Assembly (NCBI GenBank): GCA_977006965.1
Contig: OZ345354.1
Coordinates: forward strand, 1,922,001 to 1,986,000
Origin: Phymatolithon calcareum
Lineage: Eukaryota > Rhodophyta > Florideophyceae > Hapalidiales
Direction of reading: 5' to 3'
Length of the DNA: 64,000 bases
Each line of letters opens with the position of its first letter. Position 1 is the stretch's first letter. Made by a program: the position numbers and the translations under genes. The notes under the pieces were generated by a model that worked only from the letters and a program-made list of their open reading frames with translations, was not told the origin of the DNA and ran no database searches. This document shows positions 1 through 10,189 of the stretch, piece by piece.

Positions 1-514
1 CGAGAAAAATCAATGTGGTGGAGCGAAATGTGGCTACTTCTTGCTGAGACTTTTTGTATGGCATGGCTTTGAAGAAGAGGGCGTGATGTTGTCAATACCA
101 ATACTGCATCCGTTTTAGCGTATCGATGTGAACGTTAAGATCTGCTCTGCTCTTTTCATTTTGGCGATGGAATGCATTTGACCCTGGCTGTGGTACGCCA
201 TATCTTTATCGGTGAATACTTTGAACATCATCAGGTTTGCAATGACGAGTCTAATTTTGTGGTTCTATGAGTCTCTTAAACCACGGTTTATGACACAATA
301 GGAACGAGGCAGGTACAGTAGGAGGCTTGGTGTTACTGTAGGTTTGTGATTACCTGCTATGAAGCATACTGTCGATGTATTAACTTTAGTAACTGAAATT
401 TGACGTTGCTCAGTTGGTAAGACTGCGTTCGTCATGTCAGACGACATTAAATGGATTTTAACTTTTGTATTCCAACTCTCTTTGACAAGAAAACCGCGAC
501 GATACAGGAACATA
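1..514. other. No gene recognised; region beyond the 3' end of the NOL8-like gene
   Basis: I see no convincing coding sequence, RNA gene or repeat here. The short open frames have no recognisable motif and overlap each other. The NOL8-like gene ends at 515 on the minus strand, so its 3' untranslated region and polyadenylation site must lie in this stretch. Confidence 0.5.
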
Positions 515-1594
515 TCACGCACCGACTAGAAGCCTGTACATTCCCTTTCTTCTATGACTCTCAATCGAACGGTTCCCTTGGTCCTTCTCCGCGCCAATTC
601 GCGGCCAGGCCTCCCGAAAGTCATTCCCAGGCACCTCTTTGCTCAGCGAGTGCTCACCACCCAAAAGACTTTGATAAAGAGCGCTTCGTCTATGTCGCGC
701 AACAGCCTGCTCTATGCATTTTTTCTGCAAGTGCAAAACGCCGCCAGACGGGAACATTTTTTCGAAAATCGAACGAGCCAGTTCTTTCTCCGCCGGCACA
801 TTCATCCTCGAAGGATCGTTTTCAATTGCAATCATCTCCGCACGATCCGCAATGGACCCCGCGAAATTGGAGTTACGCGCCCGCTTCGCGGGCATCTGAC
901 CATCAACCGGTCCTTTGTCTGGACTCGCGACCGGTTCCGTGTCTTCCGTGCACAGTCCGAACAGGTCTAGAGTGGCCGCAACAGGCGTTGAGAGCGTTCG
1001 CGTGCTTACAGGATTTGTCTTTGGCTCTCGAGACGTTCCGTTGCCCGATTTATCTTTATCCGCGCAAGCGTGGGGCGATTCAGCCCGTCTTACGTTTGTC
1101 TTTCCTTTGTTGGAGGTTGTGTTCGCGCGTGCCTTGTTTTTTACATCGTCCGACTTGTAAAACGTTATGCGCTTTCCCTTCCAGCTGAACTTGTTAGGTA
1201 GCCCACTTTTGATGCCGTCATTTCCTGCAGAAGCACCGTCACAGTTACTTCGCTCGCGACGAGCGGCCAGGGCGGCGAGTTTTGCTTTTCGTTCACGCTC
1301 TTTCTCCTCTGTCCATTCCTTTTCCAAGCGCACTTTGAAGTGCTCTGTTGCAACTTCAACACGCAGCACTGCACCGAACCATCGCGTTTGATTCAGCACA
1401 GAGAGGCATTTGTCAACATCCTTAGCGCTGTTCGGAGTTAAAGATGCGTGTGCAAAATTTCGATCGGTATTTCGTGTCAGCTCCTTGATGGAGCCAAATT
1501 TGGAAAGTGACGCCTCGAGCGCGGCATTCGAAATTGCAGGGACTAAGTTGCCGATAAACAGCCGGGTCACTGCGGGAACTTCTGCTGAATCCAT
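515..1594 (-). CDS. NOL8-like nucleolar RNA-binding protein (RRM domain)
   Basis: This 359-residue intronless frame has one N-terminal RNA recognition motif at about residues 9-85. RNP2 reads RLFIGNL (about 11-17) and the RNP1 position reads NFAHASL (about 46-52). The end of the RRM, KCLSVLNQTRWFGAVLRVEV, followed by a charged helix (HFKVRLEKEWTEEKERERK), matches the arrangement of vertebrate NOL8, where the RRM runs straight into a basic coiled segment. NOL8 is a nucleolar protein linked to ribosome biogenesis; that role is carried over from the family. The middle is low-complexity, rich in K, S, T and N. The C-terminal 90 residues (from about MNVPAEKELARSIFEKMF) look folded but I do not recognise them. 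It is much shorter than animal NOL8. The start at 1594 gives the complete RRM. It is divergently arranged with APC1. Confidence 0.75.
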   Translation of the reverse strand: MDSAEVPAVTRLFIGNLVPAISNAALEASLSKFGSIKELTRNTDRNFAHASLTPNSAKDVDKCLSVLNQTRWFGAVLRVEVATEHFKVRLEKEWTEEKERERKAKLAALAARRERSNCDGASAGNDGIKSGLPNKFSWKGKRITFYKSDDVKNKARANTTSNKGKTNVRRAESPHACADKDKSGNGTSREPKTNPVSTRTLSTPVAATLDLFGLCTEDTEPVASPDKGPVDGQMPAKRARNSNFAGSIADRAEMIAIENDPSRMNVPAEKELARSIFEKMFPSGGVLHLQKKCIEQAVARHRRSALYQSLLGGEHSLSKEVPGNDFREAWPRIGAEKDQGNRSIESHRRKGMYRLLVGA

Positions 1595-2193
1595 TCCACT
1601 GCCGACGTCGCTACTTCGTCTAGAGGAGGCACAATTACAGGATCAATACATGGCCTTATCATACGTGCTGAAAACGCACTGCAGTGCTCATCATGCGCAC
1701 GGCAACAGACTTCATGATGAGGTCTACAGTACAGTATTGCTTGTCAAGTGTGAACAGGCATGATTTCAATTCTTCCAATCTGTCTTTGTTTTTCTTCACC
1801 GTAGATCGCATCCAAATGAGTTTCGTATTCTTCCCATGGTCTTGCTCACCACAACTTTAATTGTCGTGAGCAATTAAAATTGTCGATACAGGCCGTCACG
1901 GGCCCCAGCTCCCCATTACAGACGGAAATCACGACACGTGTACTTGTGCTCTGGGAGCGCTAATGCCTCCGATTGGTCCGCATTGTTTATTTCAAATTGT
2001 ACCGCGCTTTAGCCACGATTGATCATGCTCTCCGCTAATCTAATCGCACATGTTTTCCGACGAGCAGTACTGCAGTATCCGCGAAGCGAACTAAGAGCGA
2101 TGCAACCCTTGAGCTTGCCTTTCACACCTTGACTCACACCCGAAGAATCCCTCAGCGGACCCCAGTGTTTTCAAAATCTGCATCATCCAAAAA
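1595..2193. promoter_or_regulatory. Divergent intergenic region between the NOL8-like gene and APC1
   Basis: These 599 bp separate two divergently transcribed genes and must hold both promoters. No clear TATA box is placed for either gene. A stem with 8-bp arms, TTTAATTG (1856-1863) and CAATTAAA (1871-1878) around a 7-nt loop, lies near the centre. It may be a protein-binding palindrome or chance in AT-rich DNA. The APC1 start codon sits in the context CCAAAAAATGAC. Confidence 0.5.
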
Positions 2194-5100
2194 ATGACTA
2201 CCGTGGTTGCCAGAAAGCTTCCGCCCGCCCAAACCGCGCCTGACACGACCTCGACGCTGGTAACGGATGCGCGACCATCATGGCGCTCTTCCTTTTCACA
2301 GCGTCTGTATTCCTTCTCAACTCCACTGGGCGTCACCACGCAATGGCTTGTGGGCACCACGCTCCGCAAATCCCTCACCACCCCGCTCGACCATGGTTTA
2401 CCGATCGCTGTCTGTCTTGCCTCGATTGCGCGTTGGAAGGAGGTCGTCGAGTCCTCTCTGTGTGTTGCCCTTCCAGACTCGCTCCATCTGTACACACCCT
2501 CTGAGCAAGTGCTCGAGATCCCACTTCCGTCGAACGCCTCACCGCTCTCGCGTCTCTCAGGTCTTTTTCCGCTTTATCGGGCCCTCTTACTCGAGCTTTC
2601 GACAGGCACTGGTACCGACCTGCGCCGCCGCTATTTTGTACTTATGCACCCTCTTGAGGAACCCTTGCCACTCATGGAGCTTGACGACAAGGATCGTATC
2701 ATCTTCTCTTCCACGGACGTTCCGCTGCTCGTCACTCGAAATAATCGCTATATCAAGGTGTGGTCTGCACTTGAGGCCGCCCCCGAAGTCACACCTGTTT
2801 CTGGTGCCCAAAGTAAGAGTAAGACACGTAGTGGGAAAATGAGCGGCACTCTGATGCCATCGCCGGCGCTTTGTCCTTTCCGATCCGTGTTACAGCTGCG
2901 CCTCGTGCATATCCAGACTGAAGATGTGCATCGCGGAGCGGGCGCGTCTGCATTTCTCGCGCATGATATGCGCGGTAGACTAGTACTCTGTTTAGTGGCA
3001 TCGGGTTGTCTTACTGTACTAAGCTTTGGGTTTCTCGGCGGTGTCGCGGACAATGTTTCAGTGGCGTATCGCATTGATGATGTTGTTCATGCGGTACCGG
3101 TGTTGGCGTGCAGACGTGGGAATGGGGCTTTGGACACCCTGGTGCAACACGCAGGCGGGGATATGTCGCTGTATGTGGGACCTCATCGGGTGTGCGAGGT
3201 GACATTGAGTCCGCGGCAGAAAAGGAACGATGGAGGTGCGAAGGCTGCACAGCGGAAAAAGAGGATGCTGAAAAGTGAAAGCTTTGATGTGTTCAAGGTG
3301 CGATTCGGTAACGGCAGCGCGGGGCGATATACATTACAGGGAATTGCGTTCAGAGCTCAGCTGATTAATAAGTGCATGGCAGCAATTTCTTGTTCGTTTG
3401 ATGAAACGGATTGTCTTTCGCAAATGGTGCTTCTTTTCCAAAAGGTGGTTGCAGAACTGCAAAGTGAGTCTGTTGACAGCGATGGAAATTTCGAACGCGA
3501 GTGGGATCTCTTCCTGGATGTGTTGCTACAAGACCCTGGAAAATTAAAGGGTGCTAAGGATGTCGAATTGAAGTCTGAAGGGGCAGAGGTTGCCGAACTG
3601 TCGGATTGGGAGTTTTTGACAGAAAGGACAGAAAACTCAACACAAGGGGCACTGCATATGCTACCAACTATGTGGCCCGGGGAAAAGCGTGTTGGTGTGA
3701 GTAAGGTCGATACAGGAACGCTTTCTGGTGAACAAAAACTTATTTTGATGCGCGTTTTGAACGCTCTGCATTTGCTGTACGAAAACAAAAAGCTGAATAC
3801 TCTGCTCGGGAAAGAGGTCGCGCAACTGGCGAAGGCGAATAGAAGAATTGCACTCCATATTGGCAGCACCAGCTATCTTGATTACTATCGCCGTGAATTG
3901 GGTTCGGTCGGAGACATGACCATCGAAAACCAAATTTTAAGAAGTGGAGATTCGCATTTGCTGGAGCTACCGTCGATATTCGACCATCTTGTAGGAATCA
4001 TGAAAGGTGATCAGAAGGAGGAGTTCCCGGATCTTGGTTTTTCCAAACGGGAAAGGAACCAGTCCAGCTATTTACTTGCTTCCGGAGACGCAGATAGTCC
4101 TACCACTCTCGCACGGTGTATTGAACACTATTACCGCTGTCTCTATTCAGACAAAAACGATGCGAAAAGCAGGCAAGAAAGGGCAGAAATGGTACTAACA
4201 GCCATGGTCAAGAATGGTTTTGGGCGACAAGACGTAGAGGCTCTTCCGTTTGGAGTCGCACTTCCTCTCCAGGACGCATTGTGGGTTTGCAGAAAAACGC
4301 CAAAGCGAAATTGGAGTCCTGAAGCCTTCTTTTTGATCGAACGTGAAGATCTCTTGCCTTTCTCCCTTGACGGTGGTGCACCAAAGTCGAAGTCCCTGAC
4401 CAGCGGTAGAGATGAGACCGCGGCAAGCCTTTCGCTTCTCAGAATGGAAGCTGTCTCTGCTGCCGATTCCAACTCACTGCATTTAGCGCGAGACGAAAAC
4501 GAAACTGTTGCGCATTCAAGTGCAGAGTCGTCTGCGGCAGAAGCAGAAGATGGCTGTGACATGGGCGATGCTATATTCGCGTTGCGCTTTGGCCAAGACC
4601 GGCGCTTAGAGGAAGTGCGCCGAATGTTGCGATCGACGAAACCCATAGTAATCTCTCCCGTTGCAGAGCCTGGTTCTATCGGCGAGCCAGATACAAAGGA
4701 ATTTCAGGCAAAGTTGGCTGTATTATTGCGAAAACGACTTGCATCCCCTGTAGGCCGAGGCGCTTTTACATTGCGCACCTTCCTTCCCGCTGATCCCACT
4801 AAGCCGCTGGTTGTTCCAAACATATGCATGACTGGGCATCTTTGCGGACAGAAATATGCCAAAATCAATCTCACAGAGGCTACGCCCATTGCCGTCGCCT
4901 GGGGCGAATTTCACAACGGCGTCGCAAGCGGCCTCCGGCTTGTGGCGCCGAATTCGAGCAGTGACAGCGACAATGTACAAGTACTTACGCGCAGCTGGAT
5001 CGTGCGCCATAAACCTACCGACAACTCTGCTAGCGCTTCGCATGCCGGTATGCTTCTTGCGCTCGGTCTTGGTGGCTTTTTGCCAGCTCTGCGCACGACT

Positions 5101-7515
5101 GATGTGTACCAGTATTTGCTTCCTCGGCATGACATCACGTCTATTGGGCTAATGCTTGGTCTCGCGTCTGGAAACCGTGGCTCAATGCATAATAAGATTA
5201 CGAAAATGCTCTGCATGCATATCCGCTCTTTCAATGACACTGCTTTCGCAGTGCCGGATTTTAGCGTTTCCGTTAACGTCCAGACGGCCGCCGTTTTCAG
5301 TCTTGGATTACTATATGAATGTTCCCACAAACCGTACATCCTCGAAGGTCTGTTCTTGGAGCTCACACGATGCTCTCGGTTCGGAAAGGAAGTGGATGGA
5401 AGGGAGGGGCTTTCGCTCGCCTCTGGTATCGCAATTGGAATGGTATGTCTTGGCCTTGGTGAGCCATTGGTGTCGATCTCGAAGGGCAATTTAGTGGACC
5501 GCTTAGCCCGCTTCGCAAACGGCGAACCTGAAGGTCTCCCTGATGACATTCCGGTACCAGAGGCGACTGGGTCGCCGAAGTCATCGGAGGAAAACAGTGC
5601 CAATGATGGAGTGCGTGCTGGGCTTTGTGATTCGGATGCATGTCGCGTTGTCGAAATGTCTTCCGTCAATGTGGACGTTGTTGCCCCAGGAGCGCTCCTC
5701 GCTCTTGGGCTTATGTACTTAAAGACAAACGACGAGCATGTCGCAAATCGGATTCGTGTACCGCAGAACTTTTACGACTTGGACCGCGTGCGTCCGGACC
5801 ACGTATTTCTTCAGATTCTGGCGCGGTCTATCATTCTCTGGGACGAAATTTCCCCGACATTGGCGTGGGTTATGGAATGCCTACCGCCTTTTTTGCGACC
5901 ACCGGAGTTGGATGAGGCAGCCGAGGACTTCTGCCTTCTGGCGAATATTGGAAAGGACTCGTATGGACGATATATTCGCCCGGATGTTGTTGGAGTTTTG
6001 TGTGCGAGGGCGTTCGGTATTGCCGGAGCGTGTACAGCGATGGCACTGCGTTTCGCAGGTAGCAATGACGCCAGAGTTGTCAGTATACTGAAGCGAGCTT
6101 GTGTGAGCTTCGAAAATGCACTTGGGCAAGTTAAGGAGGAATGTGAAGATGCAGAATATATGTATTCGACTTGCCTCGCGTCGTGTTCGCTCGCCGTTGG
6201 AGTTGCGTCGGCCGGCAGTGGTGATCTAGATGTTTTCAGGTTACTCCGAAGGCTCAGAAAACGAGCAGGGCCGTCGCTAAAATCGAAGCGATATGGACGA
6301 TACATGGCAATGGATATGGCGGTGGGATTCCTCTTTCTGGGCGGTGGATGCCAAACATTCGGCACTAGCAACTCTTCCATTGCAGCGTTGATATGCTCTA
6401 TTTTCCCAAAGTTTCCAGTAGACGTCATGGATAATCAGTACCATCTGCAGGCACTGCGACATCTTTATGTCCTGGCCGTGGAGCCGCGATGTATAGAAAC
6501 CCGTGACGTGGACACTGATACCCCATGTCAAGTTGACGTCGAGGTTGTCACCATGTCGAACAACGTTATGAAGATGACAGCACCTTGCATCGTGCCCGCA
6601 GCAGATTCTGTGAAACATGTTTCTGTTGTGGGCGAACGGTACTGGCCTACAACAGTTTTGTTGAAATCAGCGTCCGAAGGACGTGGTTGGTACTCGCCGA
6701 CCAAGCGGCAAATCGTGTACGTGAAGCGACGACCAGGACAACTCTCCCATCGTGCAGATCCTAAGGGGTCGAAGGGCATCCTGGCACACTCTTTGTGTCG
6801 AACGAGACCGAATTCGGGCAAAGCGTTATCCGCGGAAGTGGCAGACATGGAACATCTTGTGCGAGCATTTAGCGCCGATCCGGAAATCCTTGCGTTTGCG
6901 CGCCGCTTTTGCGCGCCGCGATCGGGTGTAGCGGGTGAGGAGAAGGGATGTGAACCGGGAGCGTACGATGCTTGGCGAAGATACTCTCAAGTTTTGTGTG
7001 AATGTCTGGCAGACGACAGGGCCGAGGCGTTGAGAAGCTATTTCGATGCAGAACGTGCAGTTGCGTCCGTGGTACGCGGGACGGCATCACCGTCCGCACT
7101 TGGCAGTGTCCGCGTGGCGATGGAATATCTCGCAGCACGGAGAGGCGCGGACCCGGCGCTTGTGGCAGGTGCGGATCTTGGATGTATTCTGGCACAGGCG
7201 CGTGGAGTGGTGGATGCGGATGAGGTCGTCGACGCTGTGGCGGCGTATGTGCGGTCGGGGGGAGCAATTTGGCCGGATGGGAGTGTCGGAGTGGCGCTCG
7301 GTTACGCGATGCGGTGGTATGGAGTGCCGCAACCTAAGCAGTTGCAAGCGCTTTGTAGTGCTTTGCGAAGGAGGGCGAATGATGATGTTGGGGAAAGCGA
7401 TATGTGGCTGTTATGTGCTTACAACTTACCGCCGGATTGTAGTGAGTATGCTTTAGAGTATATTGCGAAAGCGTTGTTGCGATCTGGGGGCAGAGATGGC
7501 GACGGCAATAAATAA
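2194..7515 (+). CDS. APC1: Anaphase-promoting complex subunit 1 (APC1, scaffold and PC-repeat subunit)
   Basis: This 1773-residue intronless gene encodes APC1, the largest scaffold of the APC/C ubiquitin ligase that drives the metaphase-anaphase transition in the nucleus. Diagnostic APC1 blocks appear in order: AWGEFHNGVASGLRL (about 902-916), HAGMLLALGLGGFLPAL (about 950), YLLPRHDITSIGLMLGLASG then MHNKITKMLCMHI (PC repeats, about 970-1010), and PGALLALGLMYLKTNDEH (from about 1165) with RVRPDHVFLQILARSIILWD just after. The PC (proteasome/cyclosome) repeat region spans roughly 900-1450. The N-terminal half corresponds to the beta-propeller part and is less conserved. A serine/acidic loop near 760-790 is probably disordered. 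The length is close to the 1944 residues of human APC1. The first ATG is used. The stop codon overlaps an AATAAA-type sequence (GGCAATAAATAA). Expression is expected to be cell-cycle linked, but the sequence does not show this. Confidence 0.96.
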   Translation: MTTVVARKLPPAQTAPDTTSTLVTDARPSWRSSFSQRLYSFSTPLGVTTQWLVGTTLRKSLTTPLDHGLPIAVCLASIARWKEVVESSLCVALPDSLHLYTPSEQVLEIPLPSNASPLSRLSGLFPLYRALLLELSTGTGTDLRRRYFVLMHPLEEPLPLMELDDKDRIIFSSTDVPLLVTRNNRYIKVWSALEAAPEVTPVSGAQSKSKTRSGKMSGTLMPSPALCPFRSVLQLRLVHIQTEDVHRGAGASAFLAHDMRGRLVLCLVASGCLTVLSFGFLGGVADNVSVAYRIDDVVHAVPVLACRRGNGALDTLVQHAGGDMSLYVGPHRVCEVTLSPRQKRNDGGAKAAQRKKRMLKSESFDVFKVRFGNGSAGRYTLQGIAFRAQLINKCMAAISCSFDETDCLSQMVLLFQKVVAELQSESVDSDGNFEREWDLFLDVLLQDPGKLKGAKDVELKSEGAEVAELSDWEFLTERTENSTQGALHMLPTMWPGEKRVGVSKVDTGTLSGEQKLILMRVLNALHLLYENKKLNTLLGKEVAQLAKANRRIALHIGSTSYLDYYRRELGSVGDMTIENQILRSGDSHLLELPSIFDHLVGIMKGDQKEEFPDLGFSKRERNQSSYLLASGDADSPTTLARCIEHYYRCLYSDKNDAKSRQERAEMVLTAMVKNGFGRQDVEALPFGVALPLQDALWVCRKTPKRNWSPEAFFLIEREDLLPFSLDGGAPKSKSLTSGRDETAASLSLLRMEAVSAADSNSLHLARDENETVAHSSAESSAAEAEDGCDMGDAIFALRFGQDRRLEEVRRMLRSTKPIVISPVAEPGSIGEPDTKEFQAKLAVLLRKRLASPVGRGAFTLRTFLPADPTKPLVVPNICMTGHLCGQKYAKINLTEATPIAVAWGEFHNGVASGLRLVAPNSSSDSDNVQVLTRSWIVRHKPTDNSASASHAGMLLALGLGGFLPALRTTDVYQYLLPRHDITSIGLMLGLASGNRGSMHNKITKMLCMHIRSFNDTAFAVPDFSVSVNVQTAAVFSLGLLYECSHKPYILEGLFLELTRCSRFGKEVDGREGLSLASGIAIGMVCLGLGEPLVSISKGNLVDRLARFANGEPEGLPDDIPVPEATGSPKSSEENSANDGVRAGLCDSDACRVVEMSSVNVDVVAPGALLALGLMYLKTNDEHVANRIRVPQNFYDLDRVRPDHVFLQILARSIILWDEISPTLAWVMECLPPFLRPPELDEAAEDFCLLANIGKDSYGRYIRPDVVGVLCARAFGIAGACTAMALRFAGSNDARVVSILKRACVSFENALGQVKEECEDAEYMYSTCLASCSLAVGVASAGSGDLDVFRLLRRLRKRAGPSLKSKRYGRYMAMDMAVGFLFLGGGCQTFGTSNSSIAALICSIFPKFPVDVMDNQYHLQALRHLYVLAVEPRCIETRDVDTDTPCQVDVEVVTMSNNVMKMTAPCIVPAADSVKHVSVVGERYWPTTVLLKSASEGRGWYSPTKRQIVYVKRRPGQLSHRADPKGSKGILAHSLCRTRPNSGKALSAEVADMEHLVRAFSADPEILAFARRFCAPRSGVAGEEKGCEPGAYDAWRRYSQVLCECLADDRAEALRSYFDAERAVASVVRGTASPSALGSVRVAMEYLAARRGADPALVAGADLGCILAQARGVVDADEVVDAVAAYVRSGGAIWPDGSVGVALGYAMRWYGVPQPKQLQALCSALRRRANDDVGESDMWLLCAYNLPPDCSEYALEYIAKALLRSGGRDGDGNK

Positions 7516-8665
7516 TGTTTACTCGGCATCTTGCTACTTACTGTCTCGCATGCACAGAAAAGGTGTAGGTGTATTCTATTCAGCTCTCAGGGGAGGTTCT
7601 AACTAGATATAGAAATGCTCGCAGTCTTTAGTTGCAATTTGAGATACAATACTGCCATTTCGTAAAGTCATGCAAGACTGGAGAAGAGGTGTCGCATCAC
7701 AGGATTTGGTGCTACAAAGAAGGAGGAATCACACCAGTGAGGCATCCATTTGATTTGATTAGTTCTTGACCGTTTGGTAGTGTCACCTGGTACTGTCAGT
7801 TCATCCAAGTACATCGCAAGTAACATCGAGTGCATTATCTGCAGTGTACTCTAAGTGCATTTGCGTGCACTTGAATCGGTGCTATTTACTGCACCCAAAA
7901 GGAGTACATGCATATTCCTGGTCCCCAAACGGGATACGGGCCATGTTCCTGAAACGGCTATAACACGCCCCAAGCACTGTTAACCCAATGTAGATACAAC
8001 AGTAGAATACCGAGAGGGAGGACTTGCCTATAAGAGACAATAGGATAGGTAGAAAAAGAAAGAAAAATGTGCGCGACAGTTAATTTCGTCGTGGATTCTT
8101 AGTAAGGATGGATGAACGATTCAGAGAGCCTTGCACAGAAATGACTTGAACCTCTCGTTTTTGTCAACTGACTCGGCGGTCAAGTGCCTGGACCTTTCCT
8201 TTTCAGCACTGCGGCATCGACCTCGCACGTGCGAGGTCGATGCCGCAGTGAATCTAATTGCCTTCTATTACAGTGTAAGGTCGTTGTTGCGCAGAGCAGA
8301 TGGAGAGGACTATACAGTAGTAGATTTGGCGAGAGATGGCCATGTAGTGAATTTCCTCGAAAAAATTTCCATATTTACCAACACCCGCTGTATAGGACAC
8401 GTCAGTAAAGGCAGAGAAGTCGGACCACAGTCTCAAACAGAAATTAGTTTGTGTGCATCGACGTCAAATGCCCAATGAGCTTGTACCAATAATTTCCTCA
8501 TAAAATTCAATGGTGTAAATTTAGGTCCTTAAAAAGGACAAATGTCCGTTTTCGGTAGTTTTTTCAGTATACTTCACGATGATGATGACACTTAGGGCCC
8601 GAAAACGTGGCACCAATTTATTGGCCAATTGTGCGAAGAATTTATGATAACCGTAACCTCTTCTT
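7516..8665. other. Intergenic region between APC1 and the kinase-fold gene
   Basis: About 1.15 kb without a convincing gene. It contains the 3' untranslated region of APC1 and a perfect 44-bp palindrome (8207-8250, listed separately). A 115-codon open frame (8131-8478) crosses the palindrome and has no family motif, so I do not call it. ATTACAG after the palindrome could be a splice acceptor for a 5' non-coding exon of the next gene, but no donor is evident. Confidence 0.5.
8207..8250. repeat. Perfect 44-bp palindrome, no spacer
   Basis: The left arm 8207-8228 begins CACTGCGGCATCGACC and its exact reverse complement follows at once at 8229-8250. The centre is GCACGTGC. All 22 base pairs match and the symmetry ends cleanly on both sides (G versus A). 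Such a sequence can form a cruciform or a 22-bp RNA hairpin. It lies about 480 bp upstream of the kinase-fold coding region. Confidence 0.95.
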
Positions 8666-8734
8666 TTGTGGACGGACTTCAAACTCCTACTCGCACTACC
8701 GCGTGATACACGCACAGAGTGGTCAGGTCATGTC

Positions 8735-10189
8735 ATGGCAGTCGAAGGTTCTACCCAGGGCTCCGAGGAAGTGCATCGAGGAGAAGCCGCGAAGGAAGCG
8801 AATGAAATCTTGTCGGCATGGAAGCGTTGCGCAAGGGAGCGGTCCACTGAGCTACAGCTGCTGATTCCAGACACGGCAAGAAAACGTATTATTGTTATTC
8901 CGAAAGACGAAAAGTGGACGCTCCCACAATGCTTCGGGGAACATATGGGTTCGTCCAACGCTCCAAACATGTTAAGTGAAGCGAAAAAGAAACTTCAGTT
9001 CGACATGGAAATTACCATTTTGCGCTGGATATGGACGCGGGAGAAGGACGTTGACGAGATCTCTGTCATTAGATCTGTGATCATTTTTGAAACACATGAA
9101 GATCCATTGGAGCTTCCGCAAGGATGGGAATGGGTGGACATCGAAGAAGCTGACATTTACCATTGCGACGACGAAGGCCGACATGCTATCCGGGACGAGC
9201 TGAACAGCATGTTGCAAGGGAGTGAACCAGAGTTTCGGGTTGCGTGGGGCCGGGTGGGGTGGTTCACTGAAACAGCAGACTGGATGTGTAATGTATTGAA
9301 AGGGCATGGAATAGAGATCACGGGACCAGTGGTTCAACTGCGAGCGACGATTCTTTGTTCTATACTTCGGGTGAATACGGACAGAGGGTATTATTTCCTG
9401 AAGTGCTCTCCTGTTTTTTGCAATGAAGCTGCGATAATATCGGTATTGTGTAAGGCTGCTCTGTTGTATGTGGCGGAACCTCTGTTTATTGATACAGAAA
9501 GGCGGATGACGATAACGGAGGATCATGGGGAAGAATTCAGTTTTTTCGGCAAGAATCGGGTGGAAGAAAGTGATTATGCACAATGTTTAAGAGACCTGGC
9601 CAGGTTGCAAAAGGCGAGCTTGTCGGTGATATCAGAAATGGAAGCGGCCGGACTGCAGGTGCTGAGTACTGAATGGATGGAGGAGAACCTTGACTTTCTG
9701 CTCGAACATAGCGAGTTGGATTTCATGAAGGAGAGCGAGGTACTGAAGAATCTAAAGCGTTCTAAGTCATCCATTATTCAAGCTCTACGTGACGTCCGGA
9801 ATGCAAAGTTGCCCACAACGATCGTGCATGGTGATTTGGAGACGGGGAACATGTATCGGCCAGATGTGTCGTCTGGAAGGTTTTGGTTTTTTGACTGGAA
9901 CCAGTCTTTTGTGGGTTGCTGTCTTTCTGACCTTGCCATGTTATTAGATCCAGCGTCGATGTCTGCTTACGTCGAAGAGTTTGGTGAATTGCTTCAAGAC
10001 TATGAGGGTGTGGTTGATGCTGTGTGCGCGTTGGAAAGTTTGGCGAGAGCATTTCGGACGCTGGACGAAGTTTGTCATTTGGAAGAGCAAGCAAAACCAC
10101 ACTGCCAAGAGTTTCTGGAGTGTCAGCTGCTATTTGTACATTTGAGGGTGAAGTGGTTAGAAGAGAAAGCTTTAGAACGACCAAGCTGA
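8735..10189 (+). CDS. Aminoglycoside-phosphotransferase-fold (APH/ChoK-like) kinase with an unidentified N-terminal region
   Basis: The open frame begins at 8666 (507 residues). The ATG at 8735 (GTCATGG context, 484 residues) is the likelier start, because the first 23 residues look like translated leader. Numbering from 8666, the C-terminal half carries the APH catalytic signature: a Brenner motif IVHGDLETGN with H388, D390 (catalytic base) and N395, then WFFDWN with metal-binding D410, and a hydrophobic helix SDLAMLLD. This fold phosphorylates small-molecule hydroxyls such as choline, homoserine or fructosamine; the substrate cannot be read here. The N-terminal 200 residues (containing IIVIPKDEKWTLPQCF and a repeated WxWxR-like pattern) have a mixed alpha/beta look that may be a separate domain, perhaps NUDIX-like, but no NUDIX box is intact. 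No signal peptide or membrane segment is seen. Confidence 0.7.
   Translation: MAVEGSTQGSEEVHRGEAAKEANEILSAWKRCARERSTELQLLIPDTARKRIIVIPKDEKWTLPQCFGEHMGSSNAPNMLSEAKKKLQFDMEITILRWIWTREKDVDEISVIRSVIIFETHEDPLELPQGWEWVDIEEADIYHCDDEGRHAIRDELNSMLQGSEPEFRVAWGRVGWFTETADWMCNVLKGHGIEITGPVVQLRATILCSILRVNTDRGYYFLKCSPVFCNEAAIISVLCKAALLYVAEPLFIDTERRMTITEDHGEEFSFFGKNRVEESDYAQCLRDLARLQKASLSVISEMEAAGLQVLSTEWMEENLDFLLEHSELDFMKESEVLKNLKRSKSSIIQALRDVRNAKLPTTIVHGDLETGNMYRPDVSSGRFWFFDWNQSFVGCCLSDLAMLLDPASMSAYVEEFGELLQDYEGVVDAVCALESLARAFRTLDEVCHLEEQAKPHCQEFLECQLLFVHLRVKWLEEKALERPS

Noticed and set aside
451-1188. 245-codon plus-strand frame opposite the NOL8-like gene
   Set aside because: It is antisense to an RRM-containing frame with recognisable RNP motifs. 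The translated sequence is low-complexity and matches no family.
3357-6848. Several minus-strand open frames of 100-250 codons over APC1
   Set aside because: They are antisense shadows of a strongly conserved coding sequence and carry no motif of their own.
8131-8478. 115-codon frame across the 44-bp palindrome
   Set aside because: No motif, and its middle is the palindrome itself. Probably chance.
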